Positions 49,301 through 62,810 of a stretch of DNA of 64,000 nucleotides are shown here, one piece after another. A program made the translations under genes and the position numbers. Positions within the stretch are counted from its first letter, which is position 1. Each line of letters opens with the position of its first letter. The notes under the pieces were generated by a model that saw nothing but the letters and a program-made list of their open reading frames with translations, was not told the origin of the DNA and did not search any database. This DNA is from Marchantia polymorpha subsp. ruderalis (Eukaryota; Streptophyta; Marchantiopsida; Marchantiales; Marchantiaceae). Location of the stretch: positions 16,934,001 to 16,998,000 of the forward strand of contig AP031358.1 in NCBI GenBank assembly GCA_037833965.1. The letters are read 5' to 3'.

Positions 49301-51076
49301 CATGCCTGCAAACATAATGGCTTGGGAGTACCGCGGCTAGCTGGAACATTTTAATTGTACTATTACAAAATTGAATCGAACTATCTCATGTGTGAGATTA
49401 CAAATACTGAATCTCTAGAGACCCACAAAAGACTGAGCCACCTACATTACTCTTCAGCAAATCGAAAGAGTTACGAAGTAAGCGCTGGGCTCTCAAAGGC
49501 AAAGCAACAGCTCCAGCCAAAAGACCATTTGATAATATCGGAAAACAAGGACTGAGTCTGGTGATCTAAGCTACTACAGGAATGAAGTGATCAAGTGGCT
49601 GACCTTCGATTACCCATGACATGGTGCAAGCCTTTGACTGCAGCTCTGTGTTGGGCTTCTTGAGAAGATCGACTGGTTGTATCTCTGTACCATAATATGA
49701 CATCGTCCTCACTCTTCTTTGGATCCGGTAGGACAATACGACAATGGAAACCTCCTTCGACCTCCTCCTACAAAAGCATGAGCTTCTCAGTATCCGCGAT
49801 TTATTTCAGAGTAAAACATGCAAACCCAAATTCTGCATGGTAGGAAATGTCATACAATCACACTTCTCTATCTTGTGTAATCTGCGTTCCTTCGCAACTA
49901 ACCGCAAACTTCTCAGCACCTAGCAGTCTGGTTGTTGGCTGTTCGCTAGAACAGACGGAAACTACTGAATTCGAGTACTCTACCAAGAGCAACAAGGCGA
50001 ATTTCCAAGGATCACCTTCATGTTAAAATTGGTAAAATTCTCAACGACCTACAATTGCTGCAATCTGACTCGAAAGAAAACCTAAGAATTCTGACACAAG
50101 TAGATCCTCAATTTACAACAGCTTGGACTCTCCTCGCTAGAGGCACACTGTGTCGAGAACCAGAGGCCAAGTGCAACAGCAAAGGGTTGAACAGATGAAA
50201 ATATTACTGTGATATAAACTGGAAAACACTGACATGTTTGAATTTAGGAACAGGTCTCTTATTCTTCTGACACCATTCATGGAGTAGAGTTTTCGGCGTC
50301 TTGACAGGATAGGACGACTGATTTGAATGTGTTAACCCGGATTCCGCAGTTCCACTTGTTCCTGGCAGATCGCCCACGGAATCCGTTCCCTCTCCCACAG
50401 ATCCATCCTGCAACCCGTCCTGACTCTCGCCAGCGTGCTTGTTTTTCAAGTGCTCCTTGAGACGCCCATCCTGTTTGAAAATCCTGTCACAGAAAGGGCA
50501 AGGCAGTGGCTGCGATGCCAACAAAACGCCACCAGAATGTGAGAATTACAACTTCGCAAACAGACAGAAACAGATCATGCTCCTGCCGCTGCTGATAATG
50601 ACGGGCAATTCTTCACATTAAGCCATTGCCAGAGAATTGCACTCTGCCCGCTTCAGAGGAGAGCAGGGAAGCAAAAACGCAAAGATTTATGGCGTCCGCA
50701 ATTCAGAGCTGCGAGAGATCAGTACGAATTGGGATCGGCTAACTCAAATGCGAGTTGAATTGCGGATCTCCAATCAATCCCTTCGGCCAAACCCCTAATG
50801 TGGGTTCAGGGCCTGTGGTGGGAGTGCGGAAAACAACAAAACCCGACCTAGCGCGCAAGAAAAACTCCAGTACCAGAGAATCGTCACAAAATCGCAACCT
50901 CCCCAACAGACCGACTGACTCACGACCGCCCGACGTGCGGATTGCCAGAGCACCAAAACGCCCCTTACCGCTCCAGAATTCTTGGCCGTGGTGGGAGCGG
51001 CCTTGCCCCCGCACCCTGCAGCGCCAGTTTTGTAGACATGGCGAACAGGCTTGCTCTTGCTGGTGCTGCTCGCCAT
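43313..51076 (-). CDS. DEVH-box RNA helicase, DHX57/DHX29-like, with C2H2, dsRBD-like, UBA and RWD domains
   Basis: Superfamily 2 DExH RNA helicase; relatives remodel structured mRNA and ribosomal complexes during translation. Ten exons (5' to 3' on the minus strand): 51076-50969, 50509-50234, 49767-49604, 49048-48064, 47715-46999, 46641-46498, 46326-46130, 45988-45275, 45145-44911, 44395-43313; 4623 nt = 1540 aa with all phases consistent. Domains: C2H2 finger C40/C43/H56/H61; dsRBD-like segment about 105-180 ([12 protein letters not shown] to [16 protein letters not shown]); UBA-like about 340-385, with a second UBA-like stretch about 413-450; RWD about 473-600; Walker [11 protein letters not shown] (741-750); [12 protein letters not shown] (842-845, not DEAH); SAT (875-877); [22 protein letters not shown] (1136-1143); then HA2/OB-type C-terminus. 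A roughly 60-residue acidic, Ser-rich insert follows motif III. The last exon is strikingly GC-rich compared with the other nine. The exon 8 acceptor at 45988 was chosen over one 12 nt downstream because it keeps the usual spacing before VILMSATV. The start is the ATG of [10 protein letters not shown]. Confidence 0.94.
44524..44561. repeat. 18-bp perfect inverted repeat in helicase intron 9
   Basis: AGCGTGAGGAGCGTCGAT (44524-44541) pairs exactly with 44544-44561 around GG, inside the 515-nt intron between exons 9 and 10. Confidence 0.95.
44575..44842. repeat. 31-bp inverted repeat pair spanning about 270 bp in helicase intron 9
   Basis: 44575-44605 (starting GGCAATTGCTTTCATTCTC) and 44812-44842 are reverse complements at about 28 of 31 positions. 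They bracket about 206 nt. Together with the neighbouring 44524 hairpin the intron looks like a folded-back insertion, possibly MITE-like, but no target-site duplication was recognised. Confidence 0.75.
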
Positions 51077-51405
51077 CGATCGCCGCGGGACGGAGGAGGG
51101 CACACTCGCCGTGCGCCTCTCGATCTCGGTCTCAATTTCTCGCCCTCGCTCCCTCGTCTCGCCCCCTCCCTCAAGACATCTCCGCTGCAGCCCAGTCCGC
51201 AATTCCGTCTGCCCCTGCGGCAGCCTCGGCGCGCCGTGCAGCGCTCGCCTCCATATCCCTCCCCCCTGCTCCTCCTCCTCCTCCTGCTCCTCTGGAGACG
51301 ACGACTGCTGTCAGCGCCGGGCCGCTAGGTCCCAGTGCATGGCGTCGCTCCCTCACCCCCTGCATTCGTCCGTCGCCTCCTTCATGTCCGCGCACTGCGA
51401 TTCGG

Positions 51406-51413
51406 TATTTAAA
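51406..51413 (-). promoter_or_regulatory. TATA-like element upstream of the helicase
   Basis: On the minus strand TTTAAATA lies about 330 nt upstream of the helicase start codon. It is the only TATA-like string I see between the start codon and the pyrimidine-rich repeat near 51545. Weak evidence, given that many plant housekeeping promoters lack TATA. Confidence 0.3.
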
Positions 51414-52070
51414 GAGCACATCATTCAGTCGCAGCCACAGCACGAGTCTCGGCCTTCACTCCATTCCAGCAGCAGCACAAGCAGAAGCCGATCTTCCGAC
51501 CCAAGCGAGCATGCAGCTGGTCCGAATCTAGGGCTTGCGTGCTCCGCTCAGCTCAGCTCTGCTCTGCTCTGCTCAAGGCCCTCACTCGCTCCGATTGATC
51601 GAGTCCACCGACGCCCATGCCCTCCGCTGTTCATGCACTGACGCCCATGGGAAACCCGCTTTGCGCTTACCCTGGGCTTCAGATTCTTCTCCTCGTGCTC
51701 GTCACCCGAGCTTGGAACGAATGCATGGCATAAATTTCAGACTTCCGGGCCGCTGCGAGGAGGAAGCTCGTGCGATGCGTACTACGTGAGCGAGGACGGG
51801 TGATTATTTGCGAGTATAGTCATTTCGGCATTCATTGATCGCGCCTGGGAAGAGCTGGACGAGATGGCATCGGAATGGGCAACGGAGTACTCGGGCTTGG
51901 AGGAGTCTGAGACGGGAAGATTGGAGCCGAACGAGAAAAGGACAGAAGAGCATGCACTGGGTCCCGAAAGATTGCACGTGCTTGCTTGTAGGATTCGATG
52001 AGGACAGCATGTGGTGAGCTCAGATTGGGAGCCGCGAATCGAATCGAGTCAAGGCAGGGAAGAAAAGGGA

Positions 52071-52090
52071 AGCGAAGCGAAGCGAAGCGA
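52071..52090. repeat. (AGCGA)4 pentanucleotide repeat
   Basis: Four perfect AGCGA units upstream of the helicase. A similar (GCTCT)n-like run lies at about 51545-51575. Confidence 0.9.
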
Positions 52091-52590
52091 GCAGTCAGCA
52101 CAGGACAGTACGTACCGAGCGTGAAGTTAAAGTACGAGGGGTCAGATTGAGTTGGCGGCCATTCATCATCGCAGTTGCAATCTACCCACAAACCAGTGGC
52201 AACAGTTGTACGGGAATTCCACAGGAAATTTCACTCAATTCAATTCATTCATTCATTCATTCACTTCCAGATTTTACACAAGTCCAATGAGCATCGACAG
52301 TTTCCCGTTGGTCGTTGTGCTTCTGGCAACAGAGTGCTGAATCTCGCGTGCAGCGTGCTTCACTATTCTGGTGCGTTCTCCTGCAATTCGGAATCTTTTC
52401 CAGCGGTCCTCCGGCTCCTACGAGTCCAGTCGAGTCGAGTCCAGTCCAATCCAGCAGGTGCAAGAGTTTCACGTTCTCTTTCTTTCAGCTGGTTTCTTTG
52501 TTCGTACCAACCAGAACGACGAGCTTTGAGAGCTGCGGGCTTTTGTGAAATATGCCCATGTATGTTTCTGAGGGAGCAATTGGCTGGATC

Positions 52591-52671
52591 CCCGACGGAC
52601 AGACAGCCCGGAAATGGCTGGCTGGGCTGGATCCAGCAAGCCAGCCATGAGCTGTCTGTCTGTCCGTCGGG
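52591..52671. repeat. Compound hairpin upstream of the helicase
   Basis: CCCGACGGACAGACAG (52591-52606) pairs with 52656-52671. Inside it ATGGCTGGCT (52614-52623) pairs with 52639-52648, and the apex CTGGATCCAG is itself palindromic. A long three-tier stem forms from about 81 nt. Confidence 0.9.
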
Positions 52672-53349
52672 CTCGGAGTGACGGCTGTAGCAGCAGCTCG
52701 GCCTTCGGTACGAGATCACAGCAAAGCTGTAGAGATTCCTTGACTTGCAGGCAACTAAGCGTTCCAGGCACTGAGAACTTTCGACTCAGAACTTCCCCTT
52801 CGCTTTCTGTCATTGGAAATGACGAACTGATTGTACGTGCGACTTTGGTCGACGAAGTGTGCTGCAACTCGGAAGGCAGAGTGGGCGATGAGCTCTTCTG
52901 TTGGACATCGAGCTCAAACAACAGAGGCTTAAACCTCGAGCACAAAGTTCACCTTCCTCTGCATCGCAGCTTCCACTCAACATCTTTGTGTCACCCACTC
53001 GAACAACTCCGCTCATAGAGTTGAGAAGCGAGCTCTTTCAGTCGGAAATACCAATGTCAGACCCCGAGTGTCTTGACGGGCGCTGTTAGATACTGCACCT
53101 CCATAAACACACCTCTGTGAAATCTGAAACCAGTCCTCCATATATGATAGAACGCTGATCCCATCAACATTGGTATCACGGCACAGTTTCTCCTGATGTC
53201 CTTCATGGCTTGTCCCATGCTAAGAGAGTTCAGCATAGCAGGTGGACTCTCGTAGAAAAGCGAGCGAGCGAATCCCTTGTCCTCCTTTGTGCCCGGTACG
53301 CATTCGCTTGGAAACGGACTTCAGAGCCGTGCACTTTTCACATATCTGG

Positions 53350-55157
53350 CTTTTTAAGAAGCTTGCATAAATAGATTGTCTTTAATTGACATATTTAACA
53401 TAACATCGACTTAGTTCATTTATGGGTCGAGGGATGGATGGATGCCTAGTGTGTGCCCTGCCCTGCCATGCCACTCCCTCAAATGACGTGGTCCTAAATC
53501 TTGGTCAAATACATGATCCCAGACAGAAGCATGTAATCTTAATCTGCTCTTATGGATCAACAAACTTTTCCTGCACAGAGCAGTATCGGTATAGGAGTAA
53601 CTATGTAACACACATCGCGCATTCTTGTTGTAGATTTGTTTCGGATCTCTAGTATGTATCCTAGTAGCATCATCTGAGGTTAGCAAACTTCTTTCACGAC
53701 ACTCGAACGAATTGGACTCTATATGAATTATCTTTCCAAGTGAGAACTGATAATATATTTTCAATAACATAGTGAGCTGTTGATTAGATATAATTTATTT
53801 ACTATAAAACAATACTAAAAAATCATATTGTTCTCAATAAATTCGAAGTGAAAGCGATTTGAGAATAAAAAAACTTCTCTTCAAATATATTTCTTCAGGA
53901 ATTTCTCTATTTATTATTAGTAATGTGGAGTATTGGACAGTATTTCATAGTAAAATTTAGGTTAATGTAATATTTTATTTTCACTTTACCTCGATCATTT
54001 TTTGTTTTTTGTAATTGTGTATTTGACGATAGGCATGGGTTTAATTGTCTGTGTTGCATTTAATGTAGATTAAAACATTTTAATGGATAATTGTATAGTG
54101 TATTTTTAATATTTTCAGTATCAAACAACTTGCCAACAAATTGATAGTGTGAAGGTAAGTAAAAATATGAGAATTTTACTGTTATTTGTCTTGTTTACTG
54201 TTAAATAAACTTTTTATTGTCGTAATTGGTTATTTTTTAATAATTTATTTTCTTTCGCGATTTTTTCTTTTAGCCAATTGTTTACATATTATAATTTTGT
54301 ACAGTAGAGATTGAAGAGCAAAAATTAAATTTTTTTCATATTTCACACTTCATTATATTCACTTTCATTTTCGATCAATAAACATAATTTTATAATAATA
54401 ATATATTTCACAATTGTATATTACTTTCACAAATGTTTTCCACTCTCTTTCAGTAGTTTCGATATTTATATTTCATTTTTTCTTTTCATCAATACATTCA
54501 ATCGTAAAATTTGGGAAGTAGTAGAATGTTACAACTATCACAAGTTTATCCTCCGTGGTTAGCTTTGAATGTCATTTGGCAAGTGATCCATAATTATCGT
54601 AAATACTCAATATGTTCAAAATTCCAAGATATGCAGTTATTAGTCGCATGTTGAACATAATCGTGGAGGATAACATAAGACTCAAGGGTGCGTAAAGAGT
54701 TTGCATAGGGGATAGCCATGGCCACGAACAATACACTTGTCGAGAAAAAAAGGCAGAAATAAGATAAGGTTCGAGTTTATAAAACATGTCGACAAATTCG
54801 TCATCATCAAACCATCATATTGGGGCGACAAATCCACCAGAAAACCGAAGGGCGCTGAGCTGATGATAAACAACTGGGACTATACAGAGAGATTCGGGGG
54901 AAAAAATGTTGTACGCCTCTTCTGCACTGACTTCTATTTTTCATCGTACAATTTACCAGCCACATCTCGTTTGAGCTGCGGAATCGCTGACAACGAGTAA
55001 TGTACATCATTTACTGCAATTTGTCGAGAGCCTGCGCATCCAACAACCAGAATCGATCGATTAGATTCCCATCCTCTTATTCCACAAATTCCCAGACATG
55101 GAGGAACCCACACCCTCGAACCAAAATCGACTCAACTGACAGGAGCAAAGGCAAAGA
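53350..55157. other. AT-rich DNA downstream of LHCA2
   Basis: No gene recognised. The missing last exon of LHCA2 may lie in the right part of this stretch. A pyrimidine-tract acceptor (CTCCTGTCAG) ends at 55136, but the frame after it does not look like an Lhca2 C-terminus. Confidence 0.45.
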
Positions 55158-56473
<1,316 letters not shown>

Positions 56474-56691
56474 TTTTGCAGCTCCGGTGGAAAGCAGGTC
56501 GACGGGCTTCGGGAGTGCGGGAGAGGAGACAGAGATGGACGACAACGGAGGAGAGCTGGAGCTGATGCTAGTTCAACCCCTCGGTCTGGATGCCTCCTTC
56601 GATCAGTTCAGCTCTATCAGGGGGGAGAAATTCTATGGCCCAATTGCGAGCGCCAGTGGATCAGAGATCGATCGTCCAAGCGCCGCGGGGC

Positions 56692-56774
56692 CCATTGGTG
56701 GAGCTCCGGTCCTCCGCCTTTCCCCATTGGTCCGGACCGCATCCCAGCTATCGACACTCGCGCCCTCCCATTGG
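56692..56774 (-). promoter_or_regulatory. Cluster of three CCAAT boxes upstream of LHCA2
   Basis: CCAATGG on the minus strand (read as CCATTGG on plus) occurs at 56692-56698, 56724-56730 and 56768-56774. This is 220-300 nt upstream of the LHCA2 start codon and in gene orientation. CCAAT boxes bound by NF-Y are common in light-harvesting promoters. Three identical 7-mers within 83 nt is unlikely by chance, but binding is inferred. No clear TATA box is visible nearby. Confidence 0.5.
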
Positions 56775-59065
56775 CGATCGCGATTGCTCCCTATTCGCCC
56801 CGGTTCCCCCACGCTGGCATGCCGCGCTCGACACATCGGCCTGCTTCTCCTCCCACCTCAGCATCGATGCCCCATCATGCGTAAACCACGCGCGTGTCTG
56901 CACCATGCACACATCGACTCATGCCGCCCCGTCAGGTAAGTGTTAACCGCTCTCACACTGGTGACCGACTTTAGAACAATATATCCTCCATATATAAGAA
57001 CAGCATCCGGTCATGCCTTTTGACCGGCGTAAGAATACCGCTCCGCTTGTAGAGCCGGTGATAGAAGGTGATCTTCATCCGCCGAGGAGATCCGGTTGTC
57101 AGGCCCTCTAGTGGCTTACCTTCGGCTCGCTCTAAAATCGGCCACTAGCTCATCGAGTAATTTTTTCACGACTCATTCTTACGTAGGTAAAAAACCCCCA
57201 CTGGATCATGTTTTAATATGGCGTATATTTTGTTTTACTCCATGTTCTAATTAAAAGAAACATCCTATGAAGTTTTATCCTGTGTTTCTGAAACCTACTT
57301 TACTGGTCACCGGTAAATACGGATATATTTGTTACGGCTGCCGGACGGTCGGAAAATAGTTTTCTTCCCTACGGAGCGGGTCCAGTCTCCCGAGAATCCT
57401 GTGCTCAGGCTCCTATCTGAATTTTCCGTATGCATCACACCGCATCTGCCTTTCCAGTCGGGATATCTTTCGATAAGGATCTGACATGCCGCAAATGGAA
57501 GATTGAAAATGGTCCAAAACAGTGATGAGAGCACAAGATAATTACCAAACCATGTTTTCCGTTCAGTTTCACTTCTACTCTGACCAGACATTCCAATCCT
57601 TTTCTGCTGTATTATTCATTACTATACATTTCATATTTCTGGATATCATGTATGTGACGTGATATGTATGTGCGAATAGACGCATGCCATGGTAGGCAGC
57701 GGAGGACTTTGCCATGTCCATAGCAATCCGTGATCCATGCCAAGAGAGCATCGAGCTCCATGAATCATGGAACACGAAATCTGTGGAACCAGCAATCATC
57801 ATTTCTATATTTTTAACTACGGATAATTGGAAAATTATATAATATCCACGACTGTAATTATCCCCAATCTGCAGAGAATCTGTATCTCCCAACATGACCA
57901 AGACATACTTTACACAGAGAAGGAAGAATCAAAAATCAAATAGTGTGGAAATACCCCCATCAATCCCTACATGGATGACGCAAAATATGTAAGATGCTCC
58001 AGGGAGCGAGCAGTGGAGCATCACAACTGATGATACTTTATACTGCAAACCATGTATTTAAAAGCTCAGTTTCAAAATGTACTACATATCACATGAGCTA
58101 AGAACTTTTTAGATTGGATGTTACATAGTTATATGTAAGTACAAATAGATTGCAAAAAAAACAGAGTATTGTTAGCTCTTGTTATTATTTGGAAAGTAGT
58201 CTCGCTCAATTAATCTGCTTTGGTATAATTTCAACTACACTGCTGCTACGCTTGTTGTTCAATGCTCGTGACTATCATATTCGGACTGACTCTGTTTAGT
58301 TTCTCATTCTCTAGGCTTTTTGAGAGATTATTATGAAAAGAGAGTATATATGACCTCAAATAGATGTTATATCAGAATACTTTGTTGGAAAATCACTACG
58401 CCCACTCAATATCTTATGCAAGTCTCATGAAATCTTATCATGTACTCCACACAATGTAGATTTGTAATGATAAAAAATCCAACACAAGATGTTTCTTTCC
58501 AACCACATAGAAACATGTTCAGAAAGAAATGTGAAGATTTGATTTTTGACATAACAAGTTTTAGCAGAATCAATCCAATCAGTTTTTCATGTAACACATG
58601 TATAAAAATTGCCACTAACTTTGAAACTATAAGTATACATATCATTGTAAGTTTTAATTTGTACACGTGTATGAATTAGTTAACGTAGTGTTATAGATAG
58701 GATTGGAGTCACAACCTCAAAGAGCACACCTGCACAAGTACACGTGGTCATGACTCATTCCCAATTTTCCATAAGAGTTATGTCCGTATGGATGAACAAA
58801 TTTATATTTATCTTCCAGATCTATAGACGATGGAATAAATCAGAATATAAAATTATTTAAAATTGGCCATCACTCGGTTGCTACTCTCGGTATGGTTTAA
58901 CATTGGCTTGCCAAACCTGATAATGGTGCAATTTGCTTTATTCTACAATATTCTTGTGAACAAATTCTTGTGAAATTTTGTTCTCAATAGATAAATGACA
59001 TAATCTTAGAAGCAAATTTTGCTTTAACAATCACGCTAAAGTTCACTTTTCCACAACGTCCACTT

Positions 59066-59695
59066 TTTTTTCTTCGAACGAGGGGTAATATGATTCTCAG
59101 ATTGAGTTGAAAGACCATCACCTCATATGCTAAAACATATCAAAAGCACCAAGGTAAGATTTATTTAATGTGTTGTGTAGAGTTTTGAAGTAGTTTTTTT
59201 TTCTTATCTTCGTATGAGATCAAATGAGTTTGGCGTTGATGCAAAAGGTTTATTGAGAGTTAAGCATCATTGAGACTAGTTGTGATTTTTTTCTGATGCA
59301 AACCTAAGCTAGCAGGAAGGAGCATTGTTCAACAACTTCAATAATGGATTTTTCTGCTCGATCGTCTGAGCTTTTGTCTATATCACCTGCTATTTTTTCT
59401 TTGAACGGGTATGATGTGATTCTGAGATCGATTTGGAAGATCATCACCTCATATGCTGAGACATATTAGAAGCATCAGGGAAAAAATTCTTGAATATGTT
59501 TTATAGAGTTGTGAACAAGTATCTTTTTTTGGTCGTTTTATGAGACAAAATGATCGAGCATTTTTCTTTGCTTTTGAATGTGATGTTGTTGCAAATGATG
59601 TTTATTGAAAGTTCAACATCATTGAAACTAGTTGTGGGCATTCTCCAGTGCAGATTTAAGATAGCGGAAGAAGCAACGTTCAGCAAGTTTGAATA
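59066..59695. repeat. Diverged two-copy tandem repeat, period about 327 bp
   Basis: Unit 1 (from about 59066) and unit 2 (from about 59392) share collinear blocks such as ATCACCTCATATGCT, TTGATGCAA/TTGTTGCAA, GTTTATTGA.AGTT and CATCATTGA.ACTAGTTGTG, with substitutions and small indels. Neither copy has an intact frame. This may be a remnant of a satellite or transposon. Confidence 0.75.
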
Positions 59696-61979
59696 TGAAT
59701 TCTTTTATTTCATCGATGGATTTATATTATATAGTGAAAGTTTAGAGCGTAATATTAATGTCATCATCCTCTCTTCCGTACTCTAGACATCAACAAGAAA
59801 TATCTCATGGATGGAAAAAAGTAGATGAGGTGATAAACTCAAGAATGCATTGTCTCTATTATCCATCCAAGAAAGTTAATGAAAATCACTATCGTGCAAT
59901 ATCTGAACATTGTGGCAAGGTCGACAAATTGTAACATCATGTTTTGCATTGGTGTACTTTAAATTATGGAAGTAAAATTGAGTACATGCGTGTTGTAGAG
60001 AGATATTTAAAGAGTTGACTTACATCAATCCAATCATCAATTGCATCGAAACTAAATTTGAAGATACAAGTTTTTTTTTGCAGCATGAGCAACAATATTT
60101 TCAAAAGTTTTTTAGTCCATTGATGAATGCAGAAGTACAGTTGAATCATCATCTACAATTTTCAGACTTCTAGATCACCTCCAACAATGCATTCAATGTT
60201 TGTTCCAACAAGGAACTCGTAGTGTTAATTCATGATCTCAAAAGTAAGTACACCGTTCTCTAAAGAAAAAGTGATATAATTGACTTTTACAAAAGACACA
60301 CAGCAAATGTTTATTGGAGCTTGAAGATCAACTTAAGAACAATAACCAACAAATTGACTTTGAAAGATTTGAAGCTTAATTTTTACAATAATGATGATCT
60401 TAAGAACAAATTTGATATGTATTTTGATTTTGTTAGATATACACTATAATATTTTTCAAATGTCAATGTGACTGCATTGAAGAAAGAGGCATAATTAATA
60501 GATGAAAAAAACTATAGTGTAGATGATTTGCAAATTTTTTATTATAATATCTTCATTTCTTACACATGTTATAATAGTAAGTATTTTGAAGTTAGTAAAT
60601 TATAGTTATGAACTTCTAAGTCTCTTACAGTTCGCAAATCATTGTAAATTCATGTATATGTGATTTAGCCATTTTTTTACATTCATGTCTTGCATTTGTT
60701 TACTTATAGATGTTTAATAAATTCTTGGGTCCGGAAATTACATAATCTTCAAACAATTTCAAGCAGTCGTATTTTTTGTGTGTGCTTACCGTTAGCGAAC
60801 CATCTCTTTTGAAATTTTTCATATTAAAAACCATGCAAGCTGAGAAGTAAGATGCTTTGTGTCATGGTTAAAGTTTTACTAGAAGCATAAATTGAGAGCT
60901 TAAGTACATTGTTCCTCACTCTCCTCAACACCAATTGTACTTGTGCTTTCAACATCACTACCAATATTGTTACCATGTACTTCTGTGTGAGTTGCCGATT
61001 CTACTTTCAGCAACACTATCGAATACGATTGTCCTAGTAACGTCTGAGTTGTCATTTGCAACAGCATTATTATTGTTAGATTTTTGTGTGAGTTGCTATT
61101 CTTAACACATATTGACATGTTAGTCAAGTATATAGATTTTCCAAAATGTACAATATAATTAATAAATATATGATTTATGTAGTTTCTTGATATATATGTT
61201 ATATTTCACAATTAATCTTTAGTCACACTAAAGAATTTGTATATCAAGTCAATAAATTGTAATAAAATTGTTCATAAGAATCAATAAGCATTTTAAATAT
61301 CTTTCAAGTATACAAAAATAACCATTCATTATATTCAGATTTATTTTTCAAAGAAAGATTCACTAATATACAAGATTTCAAACTCAATGAACCATAAATA
61401 TGATCTAACTAATATCAAGTAATATTATTTCATTTCACATATGTAATGTCATGATCATCATGCTATAATTTTTTTAATAGTAAATTTGAACTATTAAAAA
61501 AAAAATTTGACAAATGTTTATTGTTTAGCAGTTTAATTTCATCCATCATTGTTTATATCATGCTTTTTATAACTTATATTTAGTTTTGAATATTTTCATA
61601 ATACAAAGTTAGATATTGGTATCAAAAGTGAAAATGATTACTAAGATAAATACAAACAAAATGTTATTATGATCACTTACAAAAAATTTGAATTTATTGT
61701 AAATTAAAAATATAATATATTCATATTTTAAACATCAATCATCATCACAATTTCATACATACAAACTTAACAGATCATACAACTAACTAACAAATTTTTT
61801 GATACATCAATATTTTACTTTTTTAAAATTTTGAATTTTTTAAAAAATATCAAATATTTTTGGGATTATTTTTATCATAGAAAATCAAACACATATTTTC
61901 ATAATTATTTGACACCTTCACAAAAAATAATTGCTTCATTTATCCATGCCAAAAAAAAATTCATTTATGCTTAAAACTC

Positions 61980-61983
<4 letters not shown>

Positions 61984-62012
<29 letters not shown>
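61984..62012. repeat. (AT)n microsatellite
   Basis: Uninterrupted AT dinucleotides over about 29 nt inside the AT-rich right-hand region. Confidence 0.9.
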
Positions 62013-62016
<4 letters not shown>

Positions 62017-62764
62017 TCATTAGTCACAAGCATTAATAAGAATTTTTTAATACAAATACATGCATATTGGATTATTTTATAACCCATATGCATAATAAAA
62101 AATCCATTTGATATCAAAATAACTTAATAATTAGATTTATAAACATGAAAACACAATTTACTCAATAATTTTTTACAAACTATCACAATCTATGTATCAA
62201 AATTAAATTATCAATAAAATAAATAAAAATTTTAAAAATAAATTTCAAGCTTTTTTAGCTTTGAAAAATATAACAAAAACTTGTAAATTAAATTTTCAAT
62301 TAAACTTGTTATGACATGACTTACATCAAAGGGGAATTAATAATCTTTAAAATTTCATGTGGATCATATTGAAGATGAGATGTATTTATTCTTATAAATA
62401 TCAAATTATTTCAAACATTTTTTACAATGTGTCTATTATACATGTCAATTATAAAACTAATGTACATGCTATCTATCACGGAATAAAAAAACACAATGAG
62501 TTAAACAACAATTAATTTATTATTTCAATCATTATTGAATTTATAATATATATGACTTATGAGGATTTCAAAAAATCAAAAATATTTTAAATGTTTTTTC
62601 AAATTTGATATTTATATATTTATAACTCAAAATAATATTCATTGCAATGTTACAAATCAAAATGTACTTAACTATTATAAGATTTAACTATAGTAATCAA
62701 CCATCATAATACTCATCATTGTAAATGTAAAATGTGAGAATCATCAACCAATCATGAAAGACAG

Positions 62765-62810
62765 ATGTAACGTGGCTCAACCTCGGGAGAGGAGGGCTAC
62801 GTCCACCAGA
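62765..62810 (+). mobile_element. Possible LTR fragment of a Ty1/copia-like element
   Basis: A small GC-richer island (about 62750-62950) inside very AT-rich DNA contains ACGTGGCTC followed 18 nt later by CTACGTCCAC. This pairing resembles a motif common in plant copia LTRs. The flanks lack coding remnants. The identification rests on recall of the motif and is tentative. Confidence 0.3.

Larger units (their letters stand above)
51077..53350 (-). other. Helicase upstream region
   Basis: Pyrimidine-rich on plus near 51130-51300 and rich in short tandem motifs. The long open frames here (for example 50755-51531 +) run antisense to the first helicase exon and its upstream sequence and carry only low-complexity residues, so they are not called. 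Confidence 0.5.

Noticed and set aside
50755-51531. 258-codon plus-strand frame at the helicase 5' end
   Set aside because: Low-complexity Pro/Arg/Ser text, antisense to helicase exon 1 and its upstream GC-rich sequence.
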